64,000 nucleotides of DNA from Saccharopolyspora endophytica (GTDB lineage Bacteria; Actinomycetota; Actinomycetes; Mycobacteriales; Pseudonocardiaceae): positions 558,001 through 622,000 of the forward strand of contig NZ_JAGPXE010000002.1 in the NCBI RefSeq assembly GCF_018070075.1, given 5' to 3'. The first letter of the stretch is position 1, and every line of letters begins with the position of its first letter. This document shows positions 41,318 through 49,800 of this stretch, piece after piece. A program made the translations under genes and the position numbers. A model generated the notes under the pieces. The model had not been told where the DNA came from, did not search any database, and saw nothing but the letters and a program-made list of their open reading frames with translations.

Positions 41318-41997
41318 CTGATCTCCTCGTCTTGCGGTACGGATCCGGTCGGCAGCAGTTCGGCCAGCCGGGTTCGGGTCTCCGCCGGGCCGGTGTGCAG
41401 CACGGCGTGCATGCCCAGGGCGCGGGCGGCGTCGACGTTGGGCGCGCCGTCGTCGACGAAGGCGGTCTGCTCGGCGGGCAGGCCGAGCTGGTCCAGGCTC
41501 ATCCGGTAGATGCTCGGGTCGGGCTTGCGCAGCCCTACCTGGCCGGAGAGGACGGTGGACTCGAACAGGCCCGCCAGCTGCTCCCACGGGTAGGCGTCGA
41601 TGTTCCCCCAGCTGTTGGACAGCAGTGCGGTGCGGATTCCGCGCTCGCGCAGTCCTCGCACCAGATCCAGCATGGCCGGTTCGGGGCGCATCCGCGCGAA
41701 GAGTCGTCCGAGCAGGTCATCGGGTGCGACGGGCTGATCGTCGAGGGTGCGCAGCCGGGCGGCCATGGCCTTGTTGAAGCCGTCGGCGTCGAGCTCCCCG
41801 GTTTCCAGCAGGTGCACGGGCGTGCCCGCGGGCGCGTTGCGGGAGAGCCACTCCTTGAGCGCGGCGGAGAACAGCTCCGGGCGGATCCGCTCCTCGGACA
41901 ACCAGGCGTTGATCGAGTCGCGGGTGGGTGTGGTCAGCACACCTCCGTAGTCGAAGACGACCGCGCGGACGGTCGGGCCGGCAGCACTGGAACCCAT
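41314..41997 (-). CDS. HAD-superfamily hydrolase, ACAD10 N-domain-like
   Basis: 227 residues. Motif I reads VVFDYGGVLT: the nucleophile Asp16 is present, but the second Asp of DxD is Gly18. Motif II LLSNSWG, motif III KPDPSIY and motif IV FVDDGAPNVDAA follow. DxG-type HADs resemble the N-terminal domains of soluble epoxide hydrolase and ACAD10 and may have reduced or altered phosphatase activity. First gene of the HAD-kinase-dehydrogenase operon, with an operator-like palindrome 12 bp upstream of the ATG. Confidence 0.88.
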   Translation of the reverse strand: MGSSAAGPTVRAVVFDYGGVLTTPTRDSINAWLSEERIRPELFSAALKEWLSRNAPAGTPVHLLETGELDADGFNKAMAARLRTLDDQPVAPDDLLGRLFARMRPEPAMLDLVRGLRERGIRTALLSNSWGNIDAYPWEQLAGLFESTVLSGQVGLRKPDPSIYRMSLDQLGLPAEQTAFVDDGAPNVDAARALGMHAVLHTGPAETRTRLAELLPTGSVPQDEEIR

Positions 41998-42008
41998 GGA
42001 CAGGACCG

Positions 42009-42024
42009 TACCGACTAGACGGTA
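42009..42024. promoter_or_regulatory. TetR-type operator upstream of the HAD-APH-ACAD operon
   Basis: TACCG-N6-CGGTA (TACCGACTAGACGGTA) lies 12 bp upstream of the HAD start codon and shares 13 of 15 positions with the site before the acyl-CoA synthetase (29.77 kb). The placement is right for repression. Confidence 0.6.
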
Positions 42025-42345
42025 TGTCGCGCTAGCCCCAGTTCGGAGGGGCCGGTCGGGCCGGTGCGCGGGGGTGATGTCGGGGTCGCCCGGATGGAGG
42101 CCACGCGATCACGGCGGGTCAGCAGACGTCCGATTCATCCCGATCGAACGGGGCTGGTCAGGCCAGTCGCGCTCGTCGAGGTGGCGGTTGCGAACGCTCG
42201 TTTCGCCCAATTCGGTGACGCTGGGTCAAAGGTGGTAAGTCCGGCAAAAACGTCGTCGTTGACCTGGTATTTACTCGTGGGTAGGTTACGAATTCGCCGC
42301 GCGGACAGCACTTTTCGACTCCCACCGATCGTGCAGGAGAGGCCA
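42025..42345. other. Divergent intergenic region with the promoter of the secreted protein
   Basis: About 320 bp without a convincing gene. The right half contains the consensus-like promoter at 42259-42287 and a ~50-nt leader. The left end carries the HAD-operon operator. Confidence 0.45.
42259..42287 (+). promoter_or_regulatory. Consensus-like promoter of the secreted protein
   Basis: TTGACC (42259-42264) and TAGGTT (42282-42287) with a 17-bp spacer, one of the best housekeeping-type promoters in the window. Predicted transcript start near 42294, 50 nt before the ATG. Confidence 0.65.
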
Positions 42346-42981
42346 ATGAAGTCCGTCCTCAGTGGAAAGCGCGCCGCCATCGCGGCCGCCTTCGCCGCAA
42401 CCGCAGCCCTCGCCGTCGCCCCGCAGGCGGTGGCGGCCCCCTTCGACATCAACTTCGACTGCAACGGTGATGCGCCGACGGGCGCCCAGCAGTTCACCCT
42501 GCAGCAGAGCACCGATGTCTCGGCTCCCGAGACCGTCGCTCCCGGAGCGGCTTTCGACGTCGTCGTCGACCCGGCCGTGAACACCATCCCGGGCGAGGTC
42601 AACGGCAACACCGTCAAGGAGGTCGGCGGTTTCGACCTGAGGCTCCCGATCCCGGCGAACTCCACCTTCGTCTCGGCCGAACTGGCCGGTGGCTCGAACC
42701 TGGGCCCGAACCCGCCGACCATCAACGTCGAGAACGGCGTCGCCACGGTGCACCTCGACGGCCCGATCGCCGGAGGCAGCGAGTTCGAGCTCCCCACCAT
42801 CACCGTGCACCTCACCGCGGGTGAGTCCGGCACGATCGAGACCAAGCTGGCGGGGACCAGCTACGAAGACCCGGGCCTGACCTTCACGGCGGTCGTGTCC
42901 TCGATCATCGGCGACGTCGACGTCCCGTCGGCGTGCTTCCCGAACCCCAACCCGACGCTGACCACGACGACCATCGGCTGA
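42346..42981 (+). CDS. Secreted protein of unknown function (211 aa)
   Basis: A clear signal peptide: MKSVLSGKR, a hydrophobic stretch (about 10-27) and an AVAAP cleavage site near residue 30. The mature part is rich in Thr, Val, Pro and Asn with a beta-strand pattern and only two Cys (near the mature N-terminus, and in SACFPNP near the end), suggesting one disulphide linking the termini. I do not recognise a named family; it resembles exported immunoglobulin-like proteins of actinomycetes. ATG start with CAGGAGAGG upstream. The last 121 bp are overlapped antisense by the BenE gene. Confidence 0.75.
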   Translation: MKSVLSGKRAAIAAAFAATAALAVAPQAVAAPFDINFDCNGDAPTGAQQFTLQQSTDVSAPETVAPGAAFDVVVDPAVNTIPGEVNGNTVKEVGGFDLRLPIPANSTFVSAELAGGSNLGPNPPTINVENGVATVHLDGPIAGGSEFELPTITVHLTAGESGTIETKLAGTSYEDPGLTFTAVVSSIIGDVDVPSACFPNPNPTLTTTTIG

Positions 42982-44183
42982 TGCCGGCAGTGGCGGGGCG
43001 CGACGGCGTCCCGCCACAACTTCCGGGCGATCAGGTGCGCGCCGATCCCGGCGATCAGGCCCCAGAAGACCGATGCGATGCCGAACGCCGTGACGCCCGA
43101 AGCGGTCACCAGGAAGGCGATCAGCGCTGCGGTGCGGCTCCCGGTGTCGGCGGTGGCCTTGGCCATCGAACCGCCGATCGTGTCCAGCAGGCCGATGCCG
43201 GCCAGCGCGGCGATCAACGCGCCGGGGAACGCCGCGATCAGGCTCGCCAACGTTGCACCGAACGCCGCGATGACCAGGTACAACGCGCCCGAGGTGATCG
43301 CGGCCTTGTAGCGCTGGCCGGGATCGGAGTGGACCTCCTCGCCCATGGCCAGCGCGGCGGTGATCGCCGCCAGGTTGATGCCGAAGCACCCCAGCGGTGC
43401 CAGCAGCACGTTCACCGCTCCGGTCCACGACAGCACCGGCGAGATCGGTGTGGTGTAGCCGTGGGTCCGCAGAGTCACGACGCCGGGCAGGTTCTGCGAG
43501 GTCATGGTGATCACGAACAGCGGGATCGCGATGCCGACCACCGAGTGCACCGAGAAGTCCGGCCACGTCCACACCGGAGTCGCCAGCGCCAGGTCGACGT
43601 CCCCGGCCCGCAAGCCGCCCCCGAGCGCGGTCCCGGCCACGCCGATGACCAGCGCGATCAGCACCGCGTAGGGCGGTAGGAAGCGCTTGCCCAGCAGGTA
43701 GCCCACGAGCATCGCCGCGACCAGCGCGAACTGCTCCCGCATCGTGGTGAACAGGTCGATCCCGAACCGCAGCAGCACACCGCCCAGCAGCGCGGCGGCG
43801 ATCGCCGGCGGGATCAGGTTCACCGCCCGCTCGAACAGCCCGGTCACTCCCACCAGCAGCGACAGCGCCGCGGCCAGCAGGAACGCGCCGACGGCCTCCG
43901 GCATCGACAGCCCGTGCCCGCTCGCCGCCAGCAGCGCGGCTCCCGGCGTGGACCAGGCGAGCACGATCGGCGCGCGGGTGCGCAGCGACAGCGCGATCGA
44001 GGTGACGCCGATGCCGATGCCCAGCGCCAGGATCCACGAGGAGGTCTCGGCCGGTGTGGCTCCCAGCGTGCGCGCCGCCTCGAAGACGATGGCGGCCGAG
44101 CTCACCACCCCGACCAAGGTGGTGATGGCCCCGGCGACCAAGGTGGAGACCGGTGCGGCGGAGATCCGCTGACGCAACTGCAC
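42861..44183 (-). CDS. BenE-family benzoate/H+ symporter-like permease
   Basis: About 440 residues with 11-12 membrane segments and the BenE pattern: PIVLAWSTPGAALLAA, SQNLPGVVTLRTHGY, GCFGINLAAITAALAMGEEVH. Such carriers import benzoate or related aromatic acids. There is no aromatic degradation gene nearby. The GTG at 44183 is chosen, as no ATG exists near the conserved start. The final ~45 residues after ARKLWR are hydrophilic, look unlike the family, and are encoded antisense to the secreted-protein gene. Confidence 0.85.
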   Translation of the reverse strand: MQLRQRISAAPVSTLVAGAITTLVGVVSSAAIVFEAARTLGATPAETSSWILALGIGIGVTSIALSLRTRAPIVLAWSTPGAALLAASGHGLSMPEAVGAFLLAAALSLLVGVTGLFERAVNLIPPAIAAALLGGVLLRFGIDLFTTMREQFALVAAMLVGYLLGKRFLPPYAVLIALVIGVAGTALGGGLRAGDVDLALATPVWTWPDFSVHSVVGIAIPLFVITMTSQNLPGVVTLRTHGYTTPISPVLSWTGAVNVLLAPLGCFGINLAAITAALAMGEEVHSDPGQRYKAAITSGALYLVIAAFGATLASLIAAFPGALIAALAGIGLLDTIGGSMAKATADTGSRTAALIAFLVTASGVTAFGIASVFWGLIAGIGAHLIARKLWRDAVAPRHCRHQPMVVVVSVGLGFGKHADGTSTSPMIEDTTAVKVRPGSS

Positions 44184-44193
44184 GAGACCCGTC

Positions 44194-44211
44194 CGTTCTG
44201 TATATGGAACG
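44194..44211. promoter_or_regulatory. Operator-like palindrome between the permease and XRE genes
   Basis: CGTTC-N8-GAACG in the 51-bp divergent gap. Its centre (TGTATATG) overlaps possible -10 boxes of both genes. The XRE-cupin regulator encoded alongside is the natural binder. Confidence 0.5.
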
Positions 44212-44234
44212 ATCGGGGATGGTAGGAGGTGCCC

Positions 44235-44792
44235 GTGGAACCGGTCAAGCTCGTCGGGGAGAACCTGCGCGCGGCCCGCACCCGCCGCGGCCTGTCGCTG
44301 TCGGAGGTGGCCAGGCAGGCGGGCATCGGCAAGGGCACGCTCTCCGAGCTCGAAGCGGGCAACCGGAACCCGACCCTGGAAACCCTCTACGCCCTCGCCA
44401 CGGTCCTCGGCCTGCCCCTGGGCCGGCTGCTGGCCGCCGAACCCGAGCCGCGAGACGGGGGAGCGCTCCACGTCCACCGCTCGGCCGGGCCCGAGATCTC
44501 CGGCCACGCCGCCGACGTCGAGCTGCTGGACAGCGTCGACGACGGCCGGACTCGCCTGGAGATCTACCGGCTGCACGTCCGCGCGGGCACCCGGTACACC
44601 TCCCCGGCGCACCACCCCAGGGTCATCGAGCAGCTGCACGTCCACACCGGAACCCTCGTCGCCGGACCGGAATCGGACCCGCAGACCCTCGGCCCCGGCG
44701 ACTACATCCGCTTCGACGCCACGGTCCCCCACGTCTACGAAGCCCCCGACGACGCCACCACGGCCACCCTCGTCATGCGCTACCCGGCCTGA
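44235..44792 (+). CDS. XRE-family regulator with a cupin domain
   Basis: 185 residues. HTH_3 domain at the N-terminus (NLRAARTRRGLSLSEVARQAGIGKGTLSELEAG, about 8-40), cupin sensor from about 105 (HPRVIEQLHVHTGTL, GPGDYIRFDATVPHVYEA). This class usually controls an adjacent transporter or catabolic gene and senses a small molecule in the cupin. GTG 44235, six bases after AGGAGG. Divergent from the BenE permease with a shared palindrome. Confidence 0.9.
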   Translation: MEPVKLVGENLRAARTRRGLSLSEVARQAGIGKGTLSELEAGNRNPTLETLYALATVLGLPLGRLLAAEPEPRDGGALHVHRSAGPEISGHAADVELLDSVDDGRTRLEIYRLHVRAGTRYTSPAHHPRVIEQLHVHTGTLVAGPESDPQTLGPGDYIRFDATVPHVYEAPDDATTATLVMRYPA

Positions 44793-44796
44793 GCCA

Positions 44797-44857
44797 TTCG
44801 AATTTCGCGCGAAATTCGAAGCCGAAAGTTCGGCCTCGAATTTCGCGCGAAATTCGA
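44797..44857. repeat. Cluster of three palindromes spaced 19 bp apart
   Basis: Two copies of the perfect palindrome GAATTTCGCGCGAAATTC (extended to 24 bp at 44797-44820 and 22 bp at 44836-44857) flank a smaller hairpin GCCGA-AAGT-TCGGC (44821-44834). Centres are near 44808, 44827 and 44846. Starting 4 bp after the XRE stop, it could act as a terminator, but the symmetric AT-rich core without a T-tract and the duplication are unusual. No family resemblance to the 24-bp arrays. Confidence 0.8.
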
Positions 44858-44910
44858 ACGGCCCCACGCGGTCGGGTGTGTTGTGCCCCGGTTGTGGGGC
44901 AGGAAAGCGA

Positions 44911-44943
44911 AAGTCCCTCCGGGACGGGGGACCGGAGGGACTT
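44911..44943. terminator. Bidirectional hairpin between the XRE and GMC oxidoreductase genes
   Basis: Perfect 12-bp arms (AAGTCCCTCCGG 44911-44922; CCGGAGGGACTT 44932-44943) with a 9-nt loop in the convergent gap. Confidence 0.7.
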
Positions 44944-45033
44944 CCAGGGGGTGAGCACCTGGCCGTGTCGGGGCGGTTCAGGGGCTCGGGTGCGGGTGCC
45001 CTCCCGGGAGGAGGACACCCGCCTCGTGCGTGC

Positions 45034-46587
45034 TCAGGCGTTGTCCTGCTTGAGCATGTCGGAGCACTTCTCGCCGATGGCCATGGTGGTGATGTTGGGG
45101 TTCACCGCCACCAGGAACGGCATCACCGAGGCGTCGGCGACGCGCAGGCCCTGCACGCCCTTGACGCGCAGGCGCGGGTCCAGCGGCTTCGAGTTGTCGT
45201 CCACCGCGCCCATCTTCACCGAACCGGCGGGGTGGTAGACGGTGTTGTGGGTGCGCTTGATGTAGTCGGCGATCTCGTCGTCGGTCTGCACGTCCTCGCC
45301 CGGGAACAGCTCCTGACCGGCCCACTCCTGCATCGCCGACTGCGCGACGATCTTGCGGGCCAGCTTGATGCCCTCGGTCATGACGCGGATGTCGTGACCG
45401 TCCGGGTCGGTGAAGTACTTCGGGTCCACCTTGGCCTTGTCCCGGAAGTCCTTGCTGCGCAACCGGACCGTGCCGGTGGAGCGCGCGCGGGTGACGTTCG
45501 GCGTCAGGCAGAACGAGTTCTCCGACGTCGGGTAGCCCTGCCGCACGGTGTGCATGTCGAACGGCACCGAACCGTAGTGGAACATCAGGTCCGGCCGGTC
45601 CAGGCCGTCCTCGGTCCGGGTGAAGATGCCGATCTCCCACCACTGGGTGGAGTCCTCCACCATCGGCTTCTTGGCCTCCCAGCTGATCACGCCCTCGGGG
45701 TGGTCCTCCAGGGTGGAGCCGACGCCGGGGGAGTCGACCAGCACGTCGATGCCGAACTCGCGCAGGTGCTCGGCCGGTCCGATGCCCGAGAGCATCAGCA
45801 GCTTCGGCGTGTCGATCGCGCCGGTGGACAGCACGACCTCCTTGCGGGCGGTGATCGTCCGCGAGTGGATGAGGTCGTCGCTGAGGTACTCCACACCGGT
45901 GGCGCGGGTGCCGTCGAAGGTGACCTTCTTGGCCCAGGCGTTGGTGCGGATCTCCAGGTTCGGCCGGTCCATGATCGGGTGCAGGTAGGACACCGACGAG
46001 GAGGAACGGGTGCCGTCCTGCTTGGCGTTGATCTGGAACCAGTTGGCGCCGTGGGTGACGGTCTTGCCGGAGTTGAACTCGGTGGTCGGAATGCCCTGCT
46101 GCTCGCAGGCTTCCAGCAGCGCGGCACCGGTCGGGTCCTTCGGCGGGACCGAGCGGATGGTCACCGGACCGCTGCGGCCGTGGTGATCGCCCGGTCCGTC
46201 GTTGGTCTCCAGCCGCTTGTACAGCGGGAACATGTCCTTCGAGCCCCAGCCCGGCAGGCCCGTCGACTCCCACTCGTCGAGGTCCTCGGCCGGCGCCCAG
46301 AACGCGATGCAGGAGTTGTGCGAGGAGCAGCCGCCCAGCACGCGGGCACGGGCGTGCCGCATGAAGGAGTTGCCGTTCTCCTGCGGCTCGATCAGGTAGT
46401 CCCAGTCGTAGCCGGACTCCAGCAGCGCCATCCACTTCTTGAGCTCGAGGATGTTGCTGTCGCCGACGTCGGACGGGCCGGCTTCGAGCAGGCACACGGT
46501 GGTGCCGGGGTCCTCCGACAGCCGCGCCGCGACCGCCGCACCCGCGCTACCGCCGCCCACCACGACGTAGTCGAACTGATCGGTCAT
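45034..46587 (-). CDS. GMC-family FAD-dependent alcohol (choline-type) dehydrogenase
   Basis: 517 residues: N-terminal FAD motif VVVGGGSAGAAVAARL, the GMC signatures (RVLGGCSSHNSCIAF and SGIGPAEHL), and the C-terminal catalytic region YHPAGSVKMG...VNPNITTMAIGEKCS with the conserved His and Asn. It oxidises a primary alcohol to the aldehyde. Next to a BetB-like aldehyde dehydrogenase, choline or another amino alcohol is the likely substrate. ATG 46587 is preferred because AAAGGA lies six bases upstream; an ATG two codons earlier overlaps that site. Third gene of the operon. Confidence 0.88.
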   Translation of the reverse strand: MTDQFDYVVVGGGSAGAAVAARLSEDPGTTVCLLEAGPSDVGDSNILELKKWMALLESGYDWDYLIEPQENGNSFMRHARARVLGGCSSHNSCIAFWAPAEDLDEWESTGLPGWGSKDMFPLYKRLETNDGPGDHHGRSGPVTIRSVPPKDPTGAALLEACEQQGIPTTEFNSGKTVTHGANWFQINAKQDGTRSSSSVSYLHPIMDRPNLEIRTNAWAKKVTFDGTRATGVEYLSDDLIHSRTITARKEVVLSTGAIDTPKLLMLSGIGPAEHLREFGIDVLVDSPGVGSTLEDHPEGVISWEAKKPMVEDSTQWWEIGIFTRTEDGLDRPDLMFHYGSVPFDMHTVRQGYPTSENSFCLTPNVTRARSTGTVRLRSKDFRDKAKVDPKYFTDPDGHDIRVMTEGIKLARKIVAQSAMQEWAGQELFPGEDVQTDDEIADYIKRTHNTVYHPAGSVKMGAVDDNSKPLDPRLRVKGVQGLRVADASVMPFLVAVNPNITTMAIGEKCSDMLKQDNA

Positions 46588-46605
46588 GGTCATTCCTTTC
46601 AGAAC

Positions 46606-48150
46606 TCAGACGAGGGAGGTCTTCTCATCGCCCGCGGTGTCCTTCTCGGACGCCGCGTGGTCGGCGAGCACACCCACCTTGTGCCGCTGGATGAACCAGT
46701 AGTAGGCGAATCCGCCCACGGCCGCGATCCCGACGAACAGCACCGAGCTGTACTGCAGGTACCAGTGGTACGGCGGTTCGGCGTTGTAGACGTCCTTGCG
46801 CGGCCACGCGAGGTTGATCGACATCCCGAGGCCCCACAGCACGGCCAGGACGTTGATCGGCAGCCCGAGCTTGCCGAGGCTGAAGCGGCCCTCCTCCTTG
46901 GTCGACTTCCACGTGCCGCGCAGGCGCGCGACCAGCATCGGGATCGTCACCAGCAGGTAGGAGATGTAGATCAGGATGATCGCCAGCGAGGTGATGGCGG
47001 TGAAGATCTGCGGCTGACCGATGTTGACCAGCAGCAGCACGACCGCGACGACACCGATGAACACCGCGGGGGCGACCGGCGTCTGGAACCGCGGGCTCAC
47101 CCGGGCCAGCAGCTTGCCGGCGGGCAGCGCGTTGTCGCGGGCCATGGCGAACATGATGCGGATCGCGGCGGTGTGCACGGCCAGCACGCACACGGTGATC
47201 GCCACGAAGATCGCCAGCAGGAACAGTCGGCCGACGAACGGGCCGAGCGCGTCGCTGAGGACGAACTGCAGGCCGGATTCGGCCAGCTCCGGGGCGCTGA
47301 AGTCGCGCGTGGCCATCATGCCGAACAGCAGGATCAGGCCGCCGAGGACGAACGAGGCGATCAGCGCCCGCAGGATGGCGCGCGGCGCGTTCTTGTGCGG
47401 GTCGATCGACTCCTCGCCGAGCGAGGCGGCGGTGTCGAAGCCGTACATGACGTAGGACGAGGCGATGCCGGCGACCAGGAAGGCGCTCAGGTAGCTGCCT
47501 CCGTAGGCGGCCTCGGTGCCGTTGGTGTCGAGGATGACCGTCGGCGGGTTCACCACGACCAGGGCCAGCGCGATGATCAGCAGCACCGCCGCGGCCAGCT
47601 CGATGAACACACCGGTGGAGTTGATCTGCGCCATCAGCTTCACGCCGTAGGCGTTGACCAGCGTGGTGAACAGGATCAGCACCAGGGCCAGCAGCACTGC
47701 GTTGACCGCGGAGTCCGTGGCGTCGGAGCCGTCACCGATCAGCTGGAAACCGGCCCAGATCTGCGGCAGCGTGTTCTGGTAGGCCAGCGCGGTGGCCGAG
47801 ATCGACACGATCGACGCCAGCAGCATCATCCAGCCGGCCAGCCAGCCAACGTGGGGACCACCGAGCTTCTTGGCCCAGTTGTAGATGGAACCGGCGATCG
47901 GGTAACGCGATGCCAGCTCGGCGAAACTCAACGCCACCAGCAACTGCCCCAGGAACACGATCGGCCAGGACCACACGTAGGCGGGTCCGCCGAAACCGAT
48001 GCCGAAGTAGGACAGTTGGAAGGCGCCGGTGAGCACCGAGATGTAGCTGATGCCTGCGGCGAAGGTGTGGAAACTGCCCAGGCTTCTCTTCAACTTGTTG
48101 GTGTAGCCGAACTCGTTGAGCCCGGCGTCGTGATGGGTGGGCGCGCTCAT
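46606..48150 (-). CDS. APC-superfamily permease (amino acid/amine)
   Basis: 514 residues, about 12 membrane segments. The conserved first helix GISYISVLTGAFQLSYFGIGFGGP and the FAELASRYPIAGSIYNWAKKLGGP loop are typical of APC (ACT/GABA-type) carriers. It probably imports the amine oxidised by the flanking enzymes (choline, ethanolamine or a similar amino alcohol). The gap to the GMC gene is 18 bp and to the aldehyde dehydrogenase 156 bp. ATG start with AAGGAG upstream. Confidence 0.88.
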   Translation of the reverse strand: MSAPTHHDAGLNEFGYTNKLKRSLGSFHTFAAGISYISVLTGAFQLSYFGIGFGGPAYVWSWPIVFLGQLLVALSFAELASRYPIAGSIYNWAKKLGGPHVGWLAGWMMLLASIVSISATALAYQNTLPQIWAGFQLIGDGSDATDSAVNAVLLALVLILFTTLVNAYGVKLMAQINSTGVFIELAAAVLLIIALALVVVNPPTVILDTNGTEAAYGGSYLSAFLVAGIASSYVMYGFDTAASLGEESIDPHKNAPRAILRALIASFVLGGLILLFGMMATRDFSAPELAESGLQFVLSDALGPFVGRLFLLAIFVAITVCVLAVHTAAIRIMFAMARDNALPAGKLLARVSPRFQTPVAPAVFIGVVAVVLLLVNIGQPQIFTAITSLAIILIYISYLLVTIPMLVARLRGTWKSTKEEGRFSLGKLGLPINVLAVLWGLGMSINLAWPRKDVYNAEPPYHWYLQYSSVLFVGIAAVGGFAYYWFIQRHKVGVLADHAASEKDTAGDEKTSLV

Positions 48151-48306
48151 GCCCCGAACTCCTTCCCCGGCCGACCTCCCCCGCCGGATGGCAGGAGCGG
48201 CGACGCGGGTTGGTTGTTTGCGTAGCGCGAAATCCCGCTTCCCGCAGTCGGTCTGCGGGCGGTGCGGCGGCGCGTCCGGCCGCCGCACCGGCACAAGATT
48301 CCTTCC

Positions 48307-49800
48307 TTACTTCGCGGAGAACCAGTTCTGCGGACCGGGCCGCAGGTTCTGGTAGACGTGCTTGGCCTCCTGGTACTCGCCGAGCCCTGCCCGGCCGAGT
48401 TCGCGTCCGATGCCGGACTGCTTGAACCCACCCCACTCGGCCTGCGGGAGGTAGGGGTGGAAGTCGTTGATCCACACGGTTCCGTGCCGGAGCCGGTTGG
48501 CCACGCGCTGCGCCTTGGCCGGGTCGCCGGTGAACACCGCGCCCGCCAGGCCGTAGTGGGTGTCGTTGGCGATGCGGATCGCGTCGTCCTCGTCGGTGAA
48601 CCGCTCGACGGTCAGCACCGGGCCGAACGATTCCTCGTTGACCGCGTGGGTTCGCTGCTTCACCTCGTCGAGGACCGTGGGCAGGTAGTAGTGCCCGTTG
48701 GCGTAGCGCTCGCCCTCGGGGCGCTTGCCGCCGGTGCGCAGCACCGCGCCCTCGGCGACCGACTTGGAGACGTAGTCGTCGACCTTCTGCAGGTGCGCGG
48801 CGGAGATCAGCGGGCCGGTCTCGGCGTCGTCGTCGAACGGCCCGCCGATGCGGATCTGCTCGGCGCGGCGCACGATCTCGTCGACCAGCGCGTCGTGCAG
48901 CTCGTCCTGCACGATCAGCCGGGCGCCCGCGGAGCAGACCTGGCCGGAGTGCAGGAAGATCGCGGTCAGCGCGAAGTCCACGGCGGTGTCGAAGTCGGCG
49001 TCGGCGAAGACCACGTTGGGGTTCTTGCCGCCGAGCTCCAGGGCGACCTTCTTGACCGTCGGCGCGGCCATCGCGGAGATCTTGCGGCCGGTGTGCAGAC
49101 CACCGGTGAACGAGATCAGGTCGACGTCGGGGTGCTCGGCCAGCACCGAACCGACCTCGGCACCGGCGCCCAGCACCAGGTTCCCGACGCCGGCGGGCAG
49201 CCCGGCTTCCTCCAGGGCGCGCATCAGCAGGATCGCGGTGGCCGGGGTCAGCTCGCTGGGCTTGAGGATGAAGGTGTCGCCCGCGGCGATGGCCGGCGCG
49301 ACCTTCCAGGCGACCTGCAGCAGCGGGAAGTTCCAGGGGGTGATCATGCCGCAGACGCCGACGGGCTCGTACTGCACGCGGCTGATGGCGTCCGGGGTGC
49401 CGGTGTCGACGAGGCTGCCCGCGTCGGTGCCCGCGATCTTGCCGAAGTAGCGGAAGCACGCGGCGATGTCGTCCATGTCGTACTCGCTCTCGACCAGGCG
49501 CTTGCCGGTGTCGAGCGATTCGGCGCGGGCGAACTCGTCCTTGTCGCGGACGAGGATGTCGGCGACGCGCAGCAGCAGATCACCCCGGTCCCAGGCCGAG
49601 CTGGTCGACCAGGCCCCCTCGTCGAAGACCCGGCGCGCGGCGGCGATGGCCTGCTCGGCCTCGGCGCGGCCGCCCTCGGAGACGGTGGCGACCAGCGTGC
49701 CGTCGGCGGGGCAGTGGATCTGCCGGGTGCGGCCGTCGGCGGCCGGGACCCACTTGCCGTCGATGAACAGCGTGGCTGCCGAATTGTCTGCTTGCGGCAT
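48307..49800 (-). CDS. Betaine-aldehyde-dehydrogenase-like aldehyde dehydrogenase
   Basis: 497 residues of the ALDH superfamily: ITPWNFPLLQVAWKVAPAIAAG, VALELGGKNPNVVF with the general-base Glu, SGQVCSAGARL with the catalytic Cys, and ESFGPVLTV. The close BetB-like pattern supports conversion of an amino aldehyde to the acid (for example betaine). First gene of the ALDH, permease, GMC-oxidoreductase operon, facing a TetR gene. ATG 49798-49800. Confidence 0.9.
   Translation of the reverse strand: MPQADNSAATLFIDGKWVPAADGRTRQIHCPADGTLVATVSEGGRAEAEQAIAAARRVFDEGAWSTSSAWDRGDLLLRVADILVRDKDEFARAESLDTGKRLVESEYDMDDIAACFRYFGKIAGTDAGSLVDTGTPDAISRVQYEPVGVCGMITPWNFPLLQVAWKVAPAIAAGDTFILKPSELTPATAILLMRALEEAGLPAGVGNLVLGAGAEVGSVLAEHPDVDLISFTGGLHTGRKISAMAAPTVKKVALELGGKNPNVVFADADFDTAVDFALTAIFLHSGQVCSAGARLIVQDELHDALVDEIVRRAEQIRIGGPFDDDAETGPLISAAHLQKVDDYVSKSVAEGAVLRTGGKRPEGERYANGHYYLPTVLDEVKQRTHAVNEESFGPVLTVERFTDEDDAIRIANDTHYGLAGAVFTGDPAKAQRVANRLRHGTVWINDFHPYLPQAEWGGFKQSGIGRELGRAGLGEYQEAKHVYQNLRPGPQNWFSAK

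Noticed and set aside
29801-42000. A secondary-metabolite gene cluster
   Set aside because: Synthetase, SDRs, dehydrogenases and hydratase are present, but no ketosynthase, carrier protein or NRPS module is visible. Catabolism fits better.
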